Origin: Gigantopelta aegis
Taxonomy: Eukaryota; Mollusca; Gastropoda; Neomphalida; Peltospiridae
Direction: 5' to 3'
Assembly: GCF_016097555.1 (NCBI RefSeq)
Contig: NC_054706.1
Coordinates: forward strand, 73,624,674 to 73,688,673
Length of the DNA: 64,000 nucleotides
Part shown: positions 1-13,759 of the stretch, one piece after another
How positions within the stretch are numbered: the first letter of the stretch is position 1
Layout: each line of letters starts with the position of its first letter
Translations under genes and position numbers: made by a program
The notes under the pieces: model-generated
What the model saw: the letters and a program-made list of their open reading frames with translations, nothing else
Told to the model about the DNA's origin: nothing
Database searches by the model: none

Positions 1-321
1 TTAATATAGTGCAAAATGGTGATCATGTATAAAAATAATTTAAATGTCAGGGTTCAATCATATGCAGATTCCTTAAAAACAAATCATATGCAAATAGATA
101 AGTTTATTGGGTAGCCCAGTTCACTGATTTTCACGATATTAAACCTCCCACAATATTTATATATATGAGGGTGGGAGGGTAGGGGCGAAACGACCTGTTT
201 GGAGGACGAACCTACCCGGGACGAAACAACTGGGCGAATCTGGATAAAAGCAAAACGGTCTGACCGTGCCAAAGAAAGTCCTTCTAAAAATGAAGACTGT
301 ACATACTAATACTATCCCTAC

Positions 322-444
322 CTTTCTGTATCTTCCTTGAGACATGACATCTGCAAGTGATTTTGCAGCATCGTTTTTCTCGGCAACATTCAAAACACGG
401 ACCATTTTAGAAGAGCAGTAGCATCGCAAAATGATCTTAAACAT
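322..444 (-). CDS. TOP3A: DNA topoisomerase III alpha, first coding exon (partial gene)
   Basis: Type IA topoisomerases relax and decatenate DNA through an active-site tyrosine; TOP3A works with BLM and RMI1 in the nucleus and also in mitochondria. Only the N-terminus is here. The peptide from the ATG at 405-403 reads MVRVLNVAEKNDAAKS and continues to QGRYRK, the diagnostic start of the Toprim domain, including the AEKNDAAK motif. The exon ends at 322 with a GT donor (321-320) at the position where the family continues with REG(F/L)SKFN. An in-frame ATG 13 codons upstream (444-442) adds MFKIILRCYCSSK, basic and hydrophobic like a mitochondrial presequence; a TAA lies in frame further upstream. 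The remaining exons are off the left edge. Gene identity is very likely; which ATG is used in vivo is inferred. Confidence 0.88.
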
Positions 445-539
445 ATTGTAAAACGTATGTTCTGATTTTTGCAACACATGTTGTTAAGCATTTCTTTTAA
501 ATGCACAAAATAGTTTTTGGCTCACTTTCAAGTTTATCT

Positions 540-575
540 TGCCGCCATTTTGAAAGTTGAAGGTCAATTGCTATT
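540..575 (-). promoter_or_regulatory. Probable TOP3A core promoter with a YY1-like motif
   Basis: On the minus strand, about 100-150 bases upstream of the first TOP3A ATG, the sequence reads AAAATGGCGGCAAG, close to the YY1 consensus that commonly overlaps transcription starts of housekeeping genes. The motif contains an ATG followed three codons later by TAA, so if transcribed it would make a four-residue upstream ORF. The position of the start site is inferred. Confidence 0.4.
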
Positions 576-630
576 TCCGGTATGACCAAATAAAATTATA
601 CCCATTATAGAATGGTATAGGATGTAACAA

Positions 631-2240
<1,610 letters not shown>

Positions 2241-2330
2241 TATATATATATATATATTTATATAATTTTTTCTTTTCTTTTTTTCTTGTATTAAATTTGA
2301 TAAAATCATACATAGTGTGGGGCCCCCACC

Positions 2331-2567
2331 GCAGAGTTTCTGTCAGAAAGATATTTTTGGGTATGACGTTATGAAATTGAATGCAACCACAGTTAATAGG
2401 GGGTATCCATGGGGGACAGCGATCTGCAGTAAGAAAATGGGTTAAAATTAGGGTTAGGGCTAAGAAAATCATACAGTAATGATAAAAGTAATTAATTTTT
2501 TCAAAAGGTTAACTTAAAAAAAAAATTGCAAACAAATACCTGTTTTACCCTCTGGCAGAAACTCTGC
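2331..2567. mobile_element. MITE with 17-bp inverted ends
   Basis: The left end GCAGAGTTTCTGTCAGA pairs with the right end TCTGGCAGAAACTCTGC. The interior includes ATATTTTTGGGTATGACG and a GGGTTAGGG stretch. A second copy lies at 47617-47850. There is no coding capacity, so it is non-autonomous; the superfamily is not assigned. Confidence 0.65.
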
Positions 2568-3235
2568 ATCCCACTCCCCACCCCAATATAAAATATTGGC
2601 TGTTTCCAATTAGGTCAGGTCAGGTTAGGTTATTATAGGTTTTAACGTGCACATTCAAAACAAGCTCTTGTAGCACATGCCTGTCATGGGCGCGAGTGTT
2701 GACTTTCGCCGGCTCCTCCGTCCAGGTCAGGAAAATGTTTTGGGTGGCTGGGAGAGGGAGTCGTCCGAGCTGGCATGTGCAAGGGAGCATAAGCAGCCCG
2801 ACCAGGATTGGTAGCTGGCAAGGGTTGGTTTTGGTGCTATTGAATTCGCATATGTCCCGTAGGATTAAAGCAAAATAGAAAATGTTGCATAATTTCTTGA
2901 ATGTGCTTTTGTCGCATTATTTTTTTTAATGACTCCACCCCCAACCGCAATCTGATTAAAATTAGCTTAGATTGCCCCAACCATCTCATAACCTCGTGAA
3001 TGATACTGGTATTGAAATAAATATGTCCGCTTCCGGCATAAATTATAATAAGTGTATTTTTAATGCTACACCGTCTGGGTATGGATAATATTCCCCGGAA
3101 GTGACTGAATCACGAATAGTGAAATATTATTTTTCTTGAAGAGACGTGACCTCGATAGCGATTTGATCCTTCTGTTTACACCAGTTAGTGGAGTGTTAAT
3201 GTCGCCCATCTAAGTGACGTACTTTAGAGGTCAAC
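2568..3235. other. UQCC4 upstream region
   Basis: Gene-free. It includes GTCAGGTCAGGTTAGGTTAT-like short direct repeats near 2613 and a CG-containing stretch at 3060-3230 just before the UQCC4 ATG, where the promoter presumably lies. No TATA box is obvious. Confidence 0.4.
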
Positions 3236-5864
3236 ATGATATCCTTAGCGGCTGCGGGTTTGGCTTGCTATAAACATGGACGTGTCACTGCTAGACTTGT
3301 CAGAATGCGTTTTAGAACTTTAAGGTAGTTTTGAAACTTCTTTTTTTTTCAATTAGGATCCATATTAAATACTGTTTAATTATATCTGTTACAGGTTTAC
3401 TAAAATCCATCTAAAGGTATCATAAGCAGGATCAGCCTGTGGAGCGCTAACCTGAGGTGCTTGCATCGTTGAATCAAACTCATTCTCTAATTGGGTTTTT
3501 CCCCATTCCAAGCAGTGCACCACATGCAATGGTATATGCCTTCATGTTTGAGGGACAGTACATATAATTGTAGGTCATCAGGATTAACGTGGTGGGGCTG
3601 GACGTAGCCCAGTGGTAAAGCGTTCGCTGGATGCGCGGTCAGTCTAGGATCGATCCCAGTCAGTGGACCCATTGGGCTATTTCTCAGTTCAAAGAGTGCT
3701 CACAAAAGGGGGAATCATAGTCACTTCGTACCTAATGAATCGACCATAGCATAAAAGCAGTGTGGGGTCATCCATTTAGTACATACGCACAATTTTCCGA
3801 TTTTTTGCACCACCCCCCACCCCACCCCGTACGCATGCGTACGCCAGTGCCCATACCCCCCCCCCCCTTGCGTACATACGCAAAAGATCGTCAGTCAGTA
3901 CCAGTAAATGTAGACAATGCCACCGTCGATGTCATCATGGTGTACTATACTAATAGTTCCTGAACCTCGCCCGCCTTCTTGGTTGGGTTTACACATTTAA
4001 TACATTTCAAAAGTTGGGAATATTTGTCATAATTATCACCACCGGAGGCCATTTTCTTGGCCATGCATGCGTGCGTCAAATGACACAAAGGTCATGCAGT
4101 GGAATGACGCAAAGGGTTAGTATGGCGAACAAAACAGGCGCCGACGATCTAGAACGTCGGTAAATAATCAAATTAACTATATATATATTTTTAAATTTTA
4201 CCCTAATAACCCCCCCCCCCCCCGCCGTACACAAAATGGCTCTTAAATTTTCAACCCCCCCACCCACCCCCCAAAATGCGTACGTACTAAAAGTATGCCC
4301 CCTGTGATGTTTTTTAAACTTACTTTTGACAGTTTGAAATTAAGAACATGTTATTGTGCAGCATATCATTACTGATAATCATACCTATCAGCTGTTATTT
4401 CCATTTTAGTTGACAAGAGCCGTATTTGGTATTTATTACTAACTGCCAAATTCGATGTTTTGTGAAATTGGCTCCAATTGACCAAATTGCGCTTTTTATA
4501 TTCACAATTAATAAATATGCTAATAATAATAAATATGAACAAGTTTTTCAGTTACCAGTTGAAATGGCCCAATATTACTTATTTGCATCATATTTGTTTA
4601 AGAAATAAAAAATAACAACCATTAAAAACATTAACTACCCTATCAATTGCCAACTTGGCCAATTGCTAATGTTTATACAAAGTGGCAATAATTTTTAGTT
4701 TTTTGCTGATAAAGTATCCATTAAATTAACCACAAATTTGTTTCAGTGTATGGTACGAAATGACGATGTGTTTAGGGACAAAATTAAATAGTGAATGATT
4801 TATAAAGTCAGTTGCAGGTGGTGATATATATAGAAAAAAAATGTTAATACGTACATCGTACGATACGACTTTCAGTTACGGTATGAAATGACCAAGGTAC
4901 GAAATGACGCTTTACAATGACCAGTGTACGAAATGACCAAGGTACAAAGCGACTGACAACCAAAAGGGGTAACAAAGGCTGTGGTATGTACTATCCTGTC
5001 ATATAAAAGATTCTTGTTGCTGATCGAAAAGAGTAGCCCATGAAGTGTCGACAGCGGGTTTCCTCAATATATTCACAATACATTTAGGGTCCCATTGCTT
5101 TAAATGTTTTAGTGAGTCAATCAGTTTGCCACTCTCCTAAAACCTTCCAGGCGAGTGTGGCTGAGAGCAGGAGTGATCACTCGCCTTTCCTGGAGAAGAC
5201 TGTTTCAGAGTTATGGCCCTTGCACTCAAGAGATATGAAAACAAATTTTCAGATTATTATTTTTGCAATTTTGTGAATATAGTTTTATCATGTATTATTA
5301 CAGATAACGTTCAACTCTCATGGCAATTTACTAATTTTTACAGAGTTATAGCCCTTGAATTTAGGAGATACATATGAAAATCTGTTGGGGGCCTGTTTGG
5401 GGACATGTATTGCTTTAGCAGTACTCTCAGAATGATTGTTCAAATACACATTAATGTATGTGTGATTAAACAATTCTGCATTTTCTTTTGTCCACAGAAT
5501 GGGAGTTAGACAGTTGCAGACCTCAGCAGTTGCATTGACAAAAGCAGACATAGATGAGGAAACGGTGCCATTTAAAAACACCAAAGCTGCTTCGTGGAAA
5601 AGCACCAACTCTGTGATCCCTGCCCGAGAAGTGCCAGTATACCAGCCTGTCATCATAGGTATTAGTGTCATGGTGTTCCTTGTGTACTTCTTAATCCTCA
5701 GGGAAGAGAGTGACATTGACTCTGAATTTCGAGGATCTTTGTTTGACCGTGTTCCAGGATTAGAGGAAACTCAGTTGAAACTTTCCATTGAGTACAATAC
5801 TAAATTAGGTAAAGATGTAACAGAGTTGGAAATGAGACTGGCCGAGATTGTGGGCTCCAAGTGA
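3236..5864 (+). CDS. UQCC4: UQCC4/CCSMST1-like complex III assembly factor, two exons
   Basis: Exons are 3236-3324 and 5498-5864; donor AG|GTAGTT, acceptor TTTTGTCCACAG|A, with a split AGA codon that keeps the frame. The product is 151 residues (human about 130). Exon 1 encodes MISLAAAGLACYKHGRVTAR and on to RMRFRTLR: Arg/Lys-rich, no acids, a good mitochondrial presequence. Exon 2 carries the conserved VPFKNTKAASWKST block (residues about 53-66), one transmembrane segment (about 80-97, VIIGISVMVFLVYFLIL), then REES and a VPGLEE motif. This order (PF-(S/K) block, TM, RE(E/T), VP) is that of UQCC4, which helps early cytochrome b maturation in the inner membrane. A more distant relative cannot be excluded. 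The exon 2 ATG at 5499 could look like the start, but the phase-matched exon 1 argues against it. Confidence 0.8.
3599..3702 (+). mobile_element. SINE, tRNA-derived head (type A)
   Basis: Starts GGACGTAGCCCAGTGGTAAA, with pol III A-box-like TAGCCCAGTGG and B-box-like CTAGGATCGATCCC. Truncated shortly after the head. Confidence 0.85.
4750..4962. repeat. Cluster of TACGAAATGAC motifs
   Basis: About six copies of a GTACGAAATGACCA-like 14-mer at irregular spacing (for example 4751, 4881, 4898, 4927). Related motifs occur at 185-240 and, inverted, at 14730-14790. Probably the eroded remains of a dispersed simple repeat. Confidence 0.5.
4973..5072 (+). mobile_element. SINE body fragment
   Basis: Matches the shared SINE body: GGCTGTGGTATGT, ATAAAAGATTC, then GATCGAAAAGAGTAGCCCA. 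Confidence 0.8.
5170..5440 (+). repeat. Dispersed repeat family R (copy 1)
   Basis: Contains twice CAGAGTTATxGCCCTTG, then GGGGACATGTATTGCTTTAG. The same modules occur at 54830-55190 and, inverted, at 17330-17640. Each module is about 110 bp. Confidence 0.6.
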
Positions 5865-5875
5865 AAGAGATCCAC

Positions 5876-5881
5876 AATAAA
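5876..5881 (+). terminator. UQCC4 polyadenylation signal
   Basis: AATAAA 12 bases after the stop, followed by a GT-rich stretch (5898-5925). A very short 3'UTR, consistent with exon 2 being terminal. Confidence 0.8.
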
Positions 5882-6215
5882 GTTGGAGTTGAATCTTTTT
5901 GTATATATGTATGTTAATGTGTGTACTGCAGAGAGCAAAAATTAGAATCTGTATGTTCCACAATTAGGGTAAAGTGATCTCGACAACTTTGATTTGTATT
6001 CTTTAATTATTCATTCTGTATTGGATGTCAAACATTTGGCAACCCTGTCCTTGTTGAATGCCTCCACTCTGTAGCCATGTACAACGCCATGGCACGTTTA
6101 CAACTACAGCCATTTGGTGTCTAGGATATAGTAATTTTAATTACTTGTATTTAAAACAATTTATTACCCAAACTGGTCACAAATAATTTGGGAATATTTC
6201 TCACCGAGAAGTATC

Positions 6216-6470
6216 ATGCATCGCCCAGTGGTAAAGTGCTCACCCATGCCTCTAGGATCGAGCCCCATGTGGGAACCCATTGTTCCAGCATATGCACAAC
6301 TGGTTTATCAAACATTGTGTTATAAGATACATGTATTCTGCCTGTGGCCCTTGCTACTAATGGAAAAATGTAGTGCTTTCTCTAAGACATAGCAAATTAC
6401 CCGTTTTACATCCAATAACCGATGATAAATGAATCAATGTGCTGTAATGGTGTCATTAAACAAAAACTTT
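6216..6470 (+). mobile_element. SINE with tail type 2, old copy
   Basis: Head CCCAGTGGTAAAGTGCT, degenerate body, and tail CCGATGATAAATGAATCAAT then TGTCATTAAAC. Confidence 0.75.
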
Positions 6471-6500
6471 TTGATGTAATGTATATTGTTGGTCAATGTA

Positions 6501-6645
6501 GCAGTCCAGTTCATCACAACTGGTCAAAGACTGTGGTATGTGTTTTCCTGTCTGTTGGAAAATACATATAAAAGATCCCTTGCTGCTAATGGAAAAATAT
6601 GGTAGGTTTCAGAATTACCAAATGTTTAACATCAAATAGTTCTAG
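6501..6645 (+). mobile_element. SINE body fragment
   Basis: AACTGGTCAAAGACTGTGGT followed by ATAAAAGATCCCTTGCTGCT; ends inside tail type 2. Confidence 0.75.
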
Positions 6646-7394
6646 CTGTGTGGTTAAACCCAGTCTGTTCAGGATTTGGAACAAAATGTCAGAGATTTAC
6701 ATGTTCATATTACACATCAGTTTTAAACAGGTTTGGGTTTTTTGAAAATTATCTGTGAACATGAAAAAAATTGTCATAACGTTCTTGGTGCAAGTGGCTT
6801 TAAACAATGTCTTCTAATGGGCCCCACAAATATAATTTCGAAGCCTACACCCGTTTAAAAACTATAATTCCTCCGGTTGGATAGCAAATTTGTCACTGGT
6901 AAAAAAAAAAAGGATCACTTGCTAAATTTGACACCTGGCAACTAAAGTATCCTCTATGGCAAATTCAGTCCGGTAATTTAAAGAGCTTGATAATGTTTTA
7001 CGTAACCATCACCCTTTCACGCCTATTCTCTTCTTAATGTACTTGGGATCGTCTGGTATAAAATGGTCCACATGAATGCACTATTGGTGATGACGACTGC
7101 ACTGCATACAGGCATGGCAATGGCAGATGCCTATTTTAGATTGCCATTGCTTGCACGACAAGTGGTCCATGTTGGTGAAAAATAAAGCATCAAGTCTGCC
7201 TTCCATTAATGATTTCGCACAAGTCCATCAGTACAATGCATTTACACAGTGCCGTATCCATATGCAAGCATCAGTTAAAAAAAAAAAGTAAACTGATGTG
7301 ATATTTTTTTTCTGTGTAGTGACATCACAATGTGAAGCATTTACTTTCAGGCAATATAAGATTTTGCATGAAAGAGCACATTATCGTTCGCGAT

Positions 7395-7592
7395 ATAGCC
7401 CAATAGGATCTTTCTCGTTCAGCTTGTGCATCACGACTGGTATATCAAAGGCTGTGGTATGCGCTATTCTATCTGTGGGACCTTGCTGCTAATCGAAAAA
7501 GTCCACGACATGGCAACAGTAGGTTGTGTGGTCCTTAACCATGTAACTGTAAATAAAATGTTACGCACGTCGTTAAATAAAACATTTCCTTT
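7395..7592 (+). mobile_element. SINE with tail type 1
   Basis: Starts near the end of the head (ATAGCCCAATAGG), runs through the body, and ends with the type 1 tail CGTCGTTAAATAAAACATTT. Confidence 0.85.
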
Positions 7593-7844
7593 TCCATACT
7601 TTGGAATTTACAAGTTATTTCTAAGCCAGTTTTATAAATTGCACAGAGGTTTTATTTCCATTATCCTATTCTTATGTCATATATGCAGTGTTAGATCAGG
7701 CATAAGACAGAGCTGTTGGGAGCTGACATCGATTATATGGAGTAATAAATTTGTGAATGGATTTATGGATGTAAACCAGAGAAAATGTGCATGAAACGGC
7801 TGAAAAAATGCAACCAAGCAGTTGTTGCATGCTTTGTGAAAAAA

Positions 7845-8030
7845 CATGACTTCTAGAATTTTATAAAAATCCACTAGCGTATGGGATCAGGGATTTTAAA
7901 AATGTACTATTACATAAATACAATTTTACTAATAGTAATATTTCACCTAAAGAGGGAGATTGAGGTTTAAAATCCTTACGGGTTTAAAGATGGGGGCAGG
8001 ATATTCATATTTACATTACATACAAAATAT
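7845..8030. mobile_element. hAT-like relic related to element A
   Basis: Shares ACTTCTAGAATTTT with the left part of the element at 11924-13934 and GGGGGCAGGATATTCATAT with its right part (13785). Ends are not intact. Confidence 0.5.
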
Positions 8031-8314
8031 GTAAATGCTGCATTAGACTAGGGTTTGCATATGGCAGAGACGTATATTGATCTGTCACAACCAACCAGCA
8101 AACCTGCAACAGTTCCCCAGCCAGACGAACGAGGGGAAAATCCATTTTCTCACACAAACAATGACAAAGATGTTGAAAGTTTAATGCAGCCAATAGCATA
8201 GGAAGGGGACAGGGTCCATGATTATCAATTTTTTTTAAAGACTCCATACCCAATATTTATGTCACATGCCAAAATTGTATAGCATTGTCATGACATTACC
8301 GTCTCAGACTAATA

Positions 8315-8660
8315 GAAAGAAATGTTTTATTTAACGACGCACTAACACATTTTATTTACGGTTATATGGCGTCGGACATATGGTTATGGACCACACAGAT
8401 TTTGAGAGGAAACCCGCTGTCACCATTACATGGGCTACTCTTCTGATTGGCAGCAAGGGATCTTTTATTTGCGCTTCCCACAGGCAGGATAGCACAAACC
8501 ATGGCCTTTGTTGAACCAGTTATGGATCACTGGTCGGTGCAAGTGGTTTACACCTACCCATTGAGTCAGTATCTGGATTAAAAATCCCATGCATCGACTG
8601 GGATCCGAACCCAGTACCTACCAGCCTGTAGACCGATGGCCTGCCACGACGCCGGTCACT
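8315..8660 (-). mobile_element. Full-length SINE, head type B, tail type 1
   Basis: On the minus strand it runs from a tRNA-like head (GACCGGCGTCGTGGCAGGCC, then GGTTCGGATCCCAG as B box) through the common body to the tail GCGTCGTTAAATAAAACATT. About 345 bp, the most complete copy of this type in the window. Confidence 0.9.
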
Positions 8661-8885
8661 CCAATAGTCTCTCGACTCTTTTCATGGACTATTGCTTGTT
8701 TCCATACCTTCAGACATTTTTCTTTCCATATTGGAACATTTCATACACTGTAGTAAAACTTATCAATTATCTGTCCTTTGAGTGTCACAATAACTTTTGC
8801 CTTTGATTATACCCGAATGCTTTAAAATTATACAGTGTCCCACACAGCACAAAAAATTTCTTCCAGTGACAAAGATAAAACAAAA

Positions 8886-10110
8886 ATTTAAATACTTAAT
8901 GCAAATATTTTATTTAATGTGGCTGCCATGGCAACCAAAATCACACTAAAATTTCAAACTTCTGATATGGAAATGCTGCCAACCTCTACACTAAGCAAAA
9001 TCCCATTAAATTGATGTAGTTCCAAAAATGTGGTCCCATAAAATTGTATTGTTATTAAAGACATCAGAGGCATTGGCAAGTGAACAGAGAAGTTATGTCA
9101 TTATCCAACCAGAAAACACCATATTCACAAATCAGGAACTATTGTCAAAAGTTTACAGCACCACCTACCTTCATGATGGGATTTTTGTTTATAGTACCAA
9201 CACTAGCAGTGGCACAAGTTGCTAGACCAACATTTATAGCTGCATAATGCATAAAAAATGTTTATCATCTTGACCAATAGGTAGATTAAAATGAGTTTAT
9301 GGAATGGACATGTCAGGGACTTCAATAAATTGGCTGAACTACTGCCATGGCACCGTCAATACAGCCTCCCTAATAGTTAATACAATTATTTGCATAATCA
9401 CACAAACAAGACAACACATTTTTGCACGTCAAACGTATTTTAAATTTCCATTACATAAACTACTGCAAAAACACTTGATGGTATCCTTCTCAATATTCAC
9501 CTCCAAACCAAACCAACAGTTGAAAACATTCATAAAAAGTTCCAAGAACGAAAATGACCAAGTGTCTTGTGAATAAATACAGAATGAATGTAGTTTGGGT
9601 AATTTGTCTTCAAGAATTTTCATCTTGATTATGCTATTCATAAAGTTCATAAAACTAGTTACGAAAATTCTCAACTGATGGTACTTTACACATTAAAATA
9701 AAATGGGTAAATTATCACAAACACTTAAAAAATAAGTCTACACATATTATGGTCTAGCAATACACTGGAAACAATGAAAATGACAATATTGCTAGTCTAT
9801 GATACCAAATAGAAATGATAAAAGATGGACCCAAAAGAAAGCAATGAATAAGTTATTTCAGAAATAATAGACGACTATTAAGAGCATGCTCCTAAAACTG
9901 AATATTCTGCAGTCTTAGCTGTGTAAAGGTACTGGTGTTAACTGTCAATGTCACAAAACATGCAGTTAACTTTATATAGAGATATTTATGTATGTAAAAC
10001 ATGACATATAAAAGTTCACTCCATCTATATTATGAATTTGTAAGTGCTTCCAAAAATGAACTGATCTGATGAACCAAACAGATGAGTGAACAAGTCAATT
10101 AAGTCTTAAT
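8886..10110 (-). other. Probable H3.3 3'UTR
   Basis: AT-rich sequence without SINEs directly after the H3.3 stop. The nearest clear AATAAA on the minus strand is at 8914-8909, followed by T-rich sequence. The UTR would be about 1.2 kb. H3.3 genes, unlike replication-dependent H3 genes, have polyadenylated messages with long UTRs; no histone stem-loop was seen after the stop. Confidence 0.5.
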
Positions 10111-11590
<1,480 letters not shown>

Positions 11591-11752
11591 TCAGCTGAAA
11601 AAGATTAATAAAAAATGGCCCGATATATAGATTTGACAGAAATTAGCTAATAAAATGTGTTCAAACTGACACGGCAAATGGCATTACATTAGTCATTAAT
11701 GCACCTAGCAGTTCTAATCTTAAATTTACCCAGTCAATTACTAAGGTAAATG

Positions 11753-11753
<1 letters not shown>

Positions 11754-11800
<47 letters not shown>

Positions 11801-11812
11801 GGGGGGGGGGGG
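11754..11812. repeat. (TA)n(TG)n(G)n compound microsatellite
   Basis: TA and TG dinucleotides followed by a run of nearly 30 G. The G run is likely length-variable and error-prone in assembly. Confidence 0.9.
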
Positions 11813-12022
11813 TGAGAGAAGAGAAAAACACAAAATTTTGAATAAAATAAATTAAACGAGGTAGCATTTTGTAGAAAACGTTAAAATTAGCAATTTAAAA
11901 ACAGTCATTAATGAATCAAGATTCAGGGCTTCTAGAATTTTGATAAAATCTACTAGCCACGATTAAAAATTCACTAGCCCTACTTTTGACTAAATAATGG
12001 TAATAATCATATGATACAGAGC

Positions 12023-13759
12023 TTAAAGCCACACCCTAGTTCCATCCAGGGAAAATAAATTATAATTTGGTTAATCTACAAACCTGTAACACACTTAGAT
12101 CACGTTTTTATCAAATGGAGTAAAATAGCAGGTTTTATATCGATAAATACCATGGGAATCCCCATGTCCCAATTGCTTGAAATAATTTTGAAAGTTTGTA
12201 TTCCAGGGCTAGAAATGAAAAAAAAAAATCTACATGCACCAGGTGCATGCTGAAAAATAAGTTACATGCACCATTAAAATTCTGCATGCACCAAAAATAA
12301 GGTAAATCCTGTTAACAATGAGAAAAATACTATTTTAACCTTTAGACTACTGGATTAATTTTTAACAAAAACCACGTTGAGTGGGTACAAGTTTATAATT
12401 TTTACTCACATATATTGACTTAAATGTTTCATAAAATACATGAAATAAAGTTCATATATGAATCGGTAAGTATTATTTTCGTGTCTTTTTTTGTAATTTT
12501 TATTATTTTACATCGGCTAATGGTGATTAAAATTAGGCAAAAAATCGAAAAAGTTGCGTTTACTTACGGGCATTTGTGGCCAGCTGTCCAGTATTTATGT
12601 CCATTATTCCCGATAACAGTGGTTTTCTGACCAGAATTTTTTTTTAAACCCGAACTACGATTCATATTGCAATATTTGGTAATTTTCGTTGTTGGTAAAA
12701 CGATCAAATTTATTATCAAATTAGCTGTTACAATCAGCTATCGATCCCTGAAAATTACCGCGACGTGCCGCCATTGTTGTCAAGCGAAAATACTTGCCGA
12801 AAACCACTTTTTGAACTCAAAATTTCAAGGTATTTTCAATTGAAAAAATCAAAACAAAAACCACCATTTTGAAAAAAAATCTTTTTTCTTTAATTATATT
12901 TCCGTTTCCGGTGAGTGTCGTGTGCAAAACGGCGGGAAATATGAATTGGGGAATGCACTGTATACAGTGTACAGTATATCGACTGACGTGACGTCGGGCG
13001 AGATATCTCGCCTGCAGTAGTCAGAAGGTTAATTACCTTGATTACAGTGTTGATTATCATTTTCTTTTTAATTTAATTTAACTTTTTTTAACTCGATAAG
13101 ATATGTTGGTACAATATAAATTAGCCTACGGAATTCGACGAGAAGTTGCGATTGAAATAATCACTGGCTCACTTCGAGACAACTACGCGAGTAACGCACA
13201 TGCACATTCGCAATCATCTGATCGAATGCCCATATCTGAGGTCGAAAATGTTCAAGGCAGTTACGGTACTTTGTATTGATCACAGATCTGGCGGAGTTCA
13301 ATTTGTCAGTGACGACAACAACTGTGTTATGCGCGTGGATACCCCAAAGTCGGTCTCGACCACATTCCCTAATACCGTTCACGGATATAACCGAGATATT
13401 GCCGGCAATTTTCGCAAATATATTTCATGGAAATGACCGAAAGGGCGCCATTGTTGTTAAGTAGGGATACAAAATGGATGCGCCCATAATATAAAAGTTA
13501 TCGTTTTCATGTGGCGAACAGATTACGAAATGCATACGCAAAATTCACCAACTTGAGTCTGAATCTGGTAAACAGGATACTAGTATACGCAATACACAGT
13601 ACTTGAAAAATATTAGCATGCACCCAGTTTTAAAAGTTACATGCACACGCAAAAATCAGTATGTAAAGTGCAATTTTATTTGTGAAAAAATTGGTTTTAT
13701 AGCGAAAAACAATGCCGTAATAGTTAACAACTAGCCGTAACTAGGGTGTGTCCCTTTAA
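12023..13759. mobile_element. Element B, copy 1: TTAA-flanked TIR element
   Basis: TTAA on both sides and inverted ends AAAGCCACACCCTAGTT against AACTAGGGTGTGTCCCTTT. A second, simpler copy is at 32526-33335; the two match over their outer 170 and 100 bp. TTAA targets suggest piggyBac-like mobilisation, but no transposase is present. Confidence 0.7.
12204..13659. mobile_element. Element C, copy 1, nested in element B
   Basis: Starts CAGGGCTAGAAATG and ends near GCACACGCAAAAATCAG. It replaces about 540 bp of B interior seen in copy 2. An inverted, internally shorter copy is at 40240-40824. The ends contain clustered TGCATGC(A/T) motifs (GCACCAGGTGCATG). Short ORFs are shared between copies, but no family is recognised. 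Confidence 0.55.

Larger units (their letters stand above)
3325..5497 (+). other. UQCC4 intron 1
   Basis: A 2.2 kb intron holding SINE pieces (3599-3702, 4973-5072), homopolymer C tracts (3856-3867, 4210-4223), the repeated TACGAAATGAC block at 4750-4960 and a copy of a dispersed repeat (5170-5440). The acceptor has a clear pyrimidine tract at 5481-5495. Confidence 0.75.
5930..8885. other. Intergenic region between converging UQCC4 and H3.3
   Basis: No exon recognised. It contains five SINE copies and one hAT relic (listed separately), plus unremarkable AT-rich sequence. Confidence 0.6.

Noticed and set aside
5318-5716. 132-codon minus-strand ORF over UQCC4 exon 2
   Set aside because: Antisense to a conserved coding exon, with no homology of its own.
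13161-13464. Short ORFs in element C
   Set aside because: Shared by both copies, but overlapping on both strands and without a recognised domain; kept only as part of the element.
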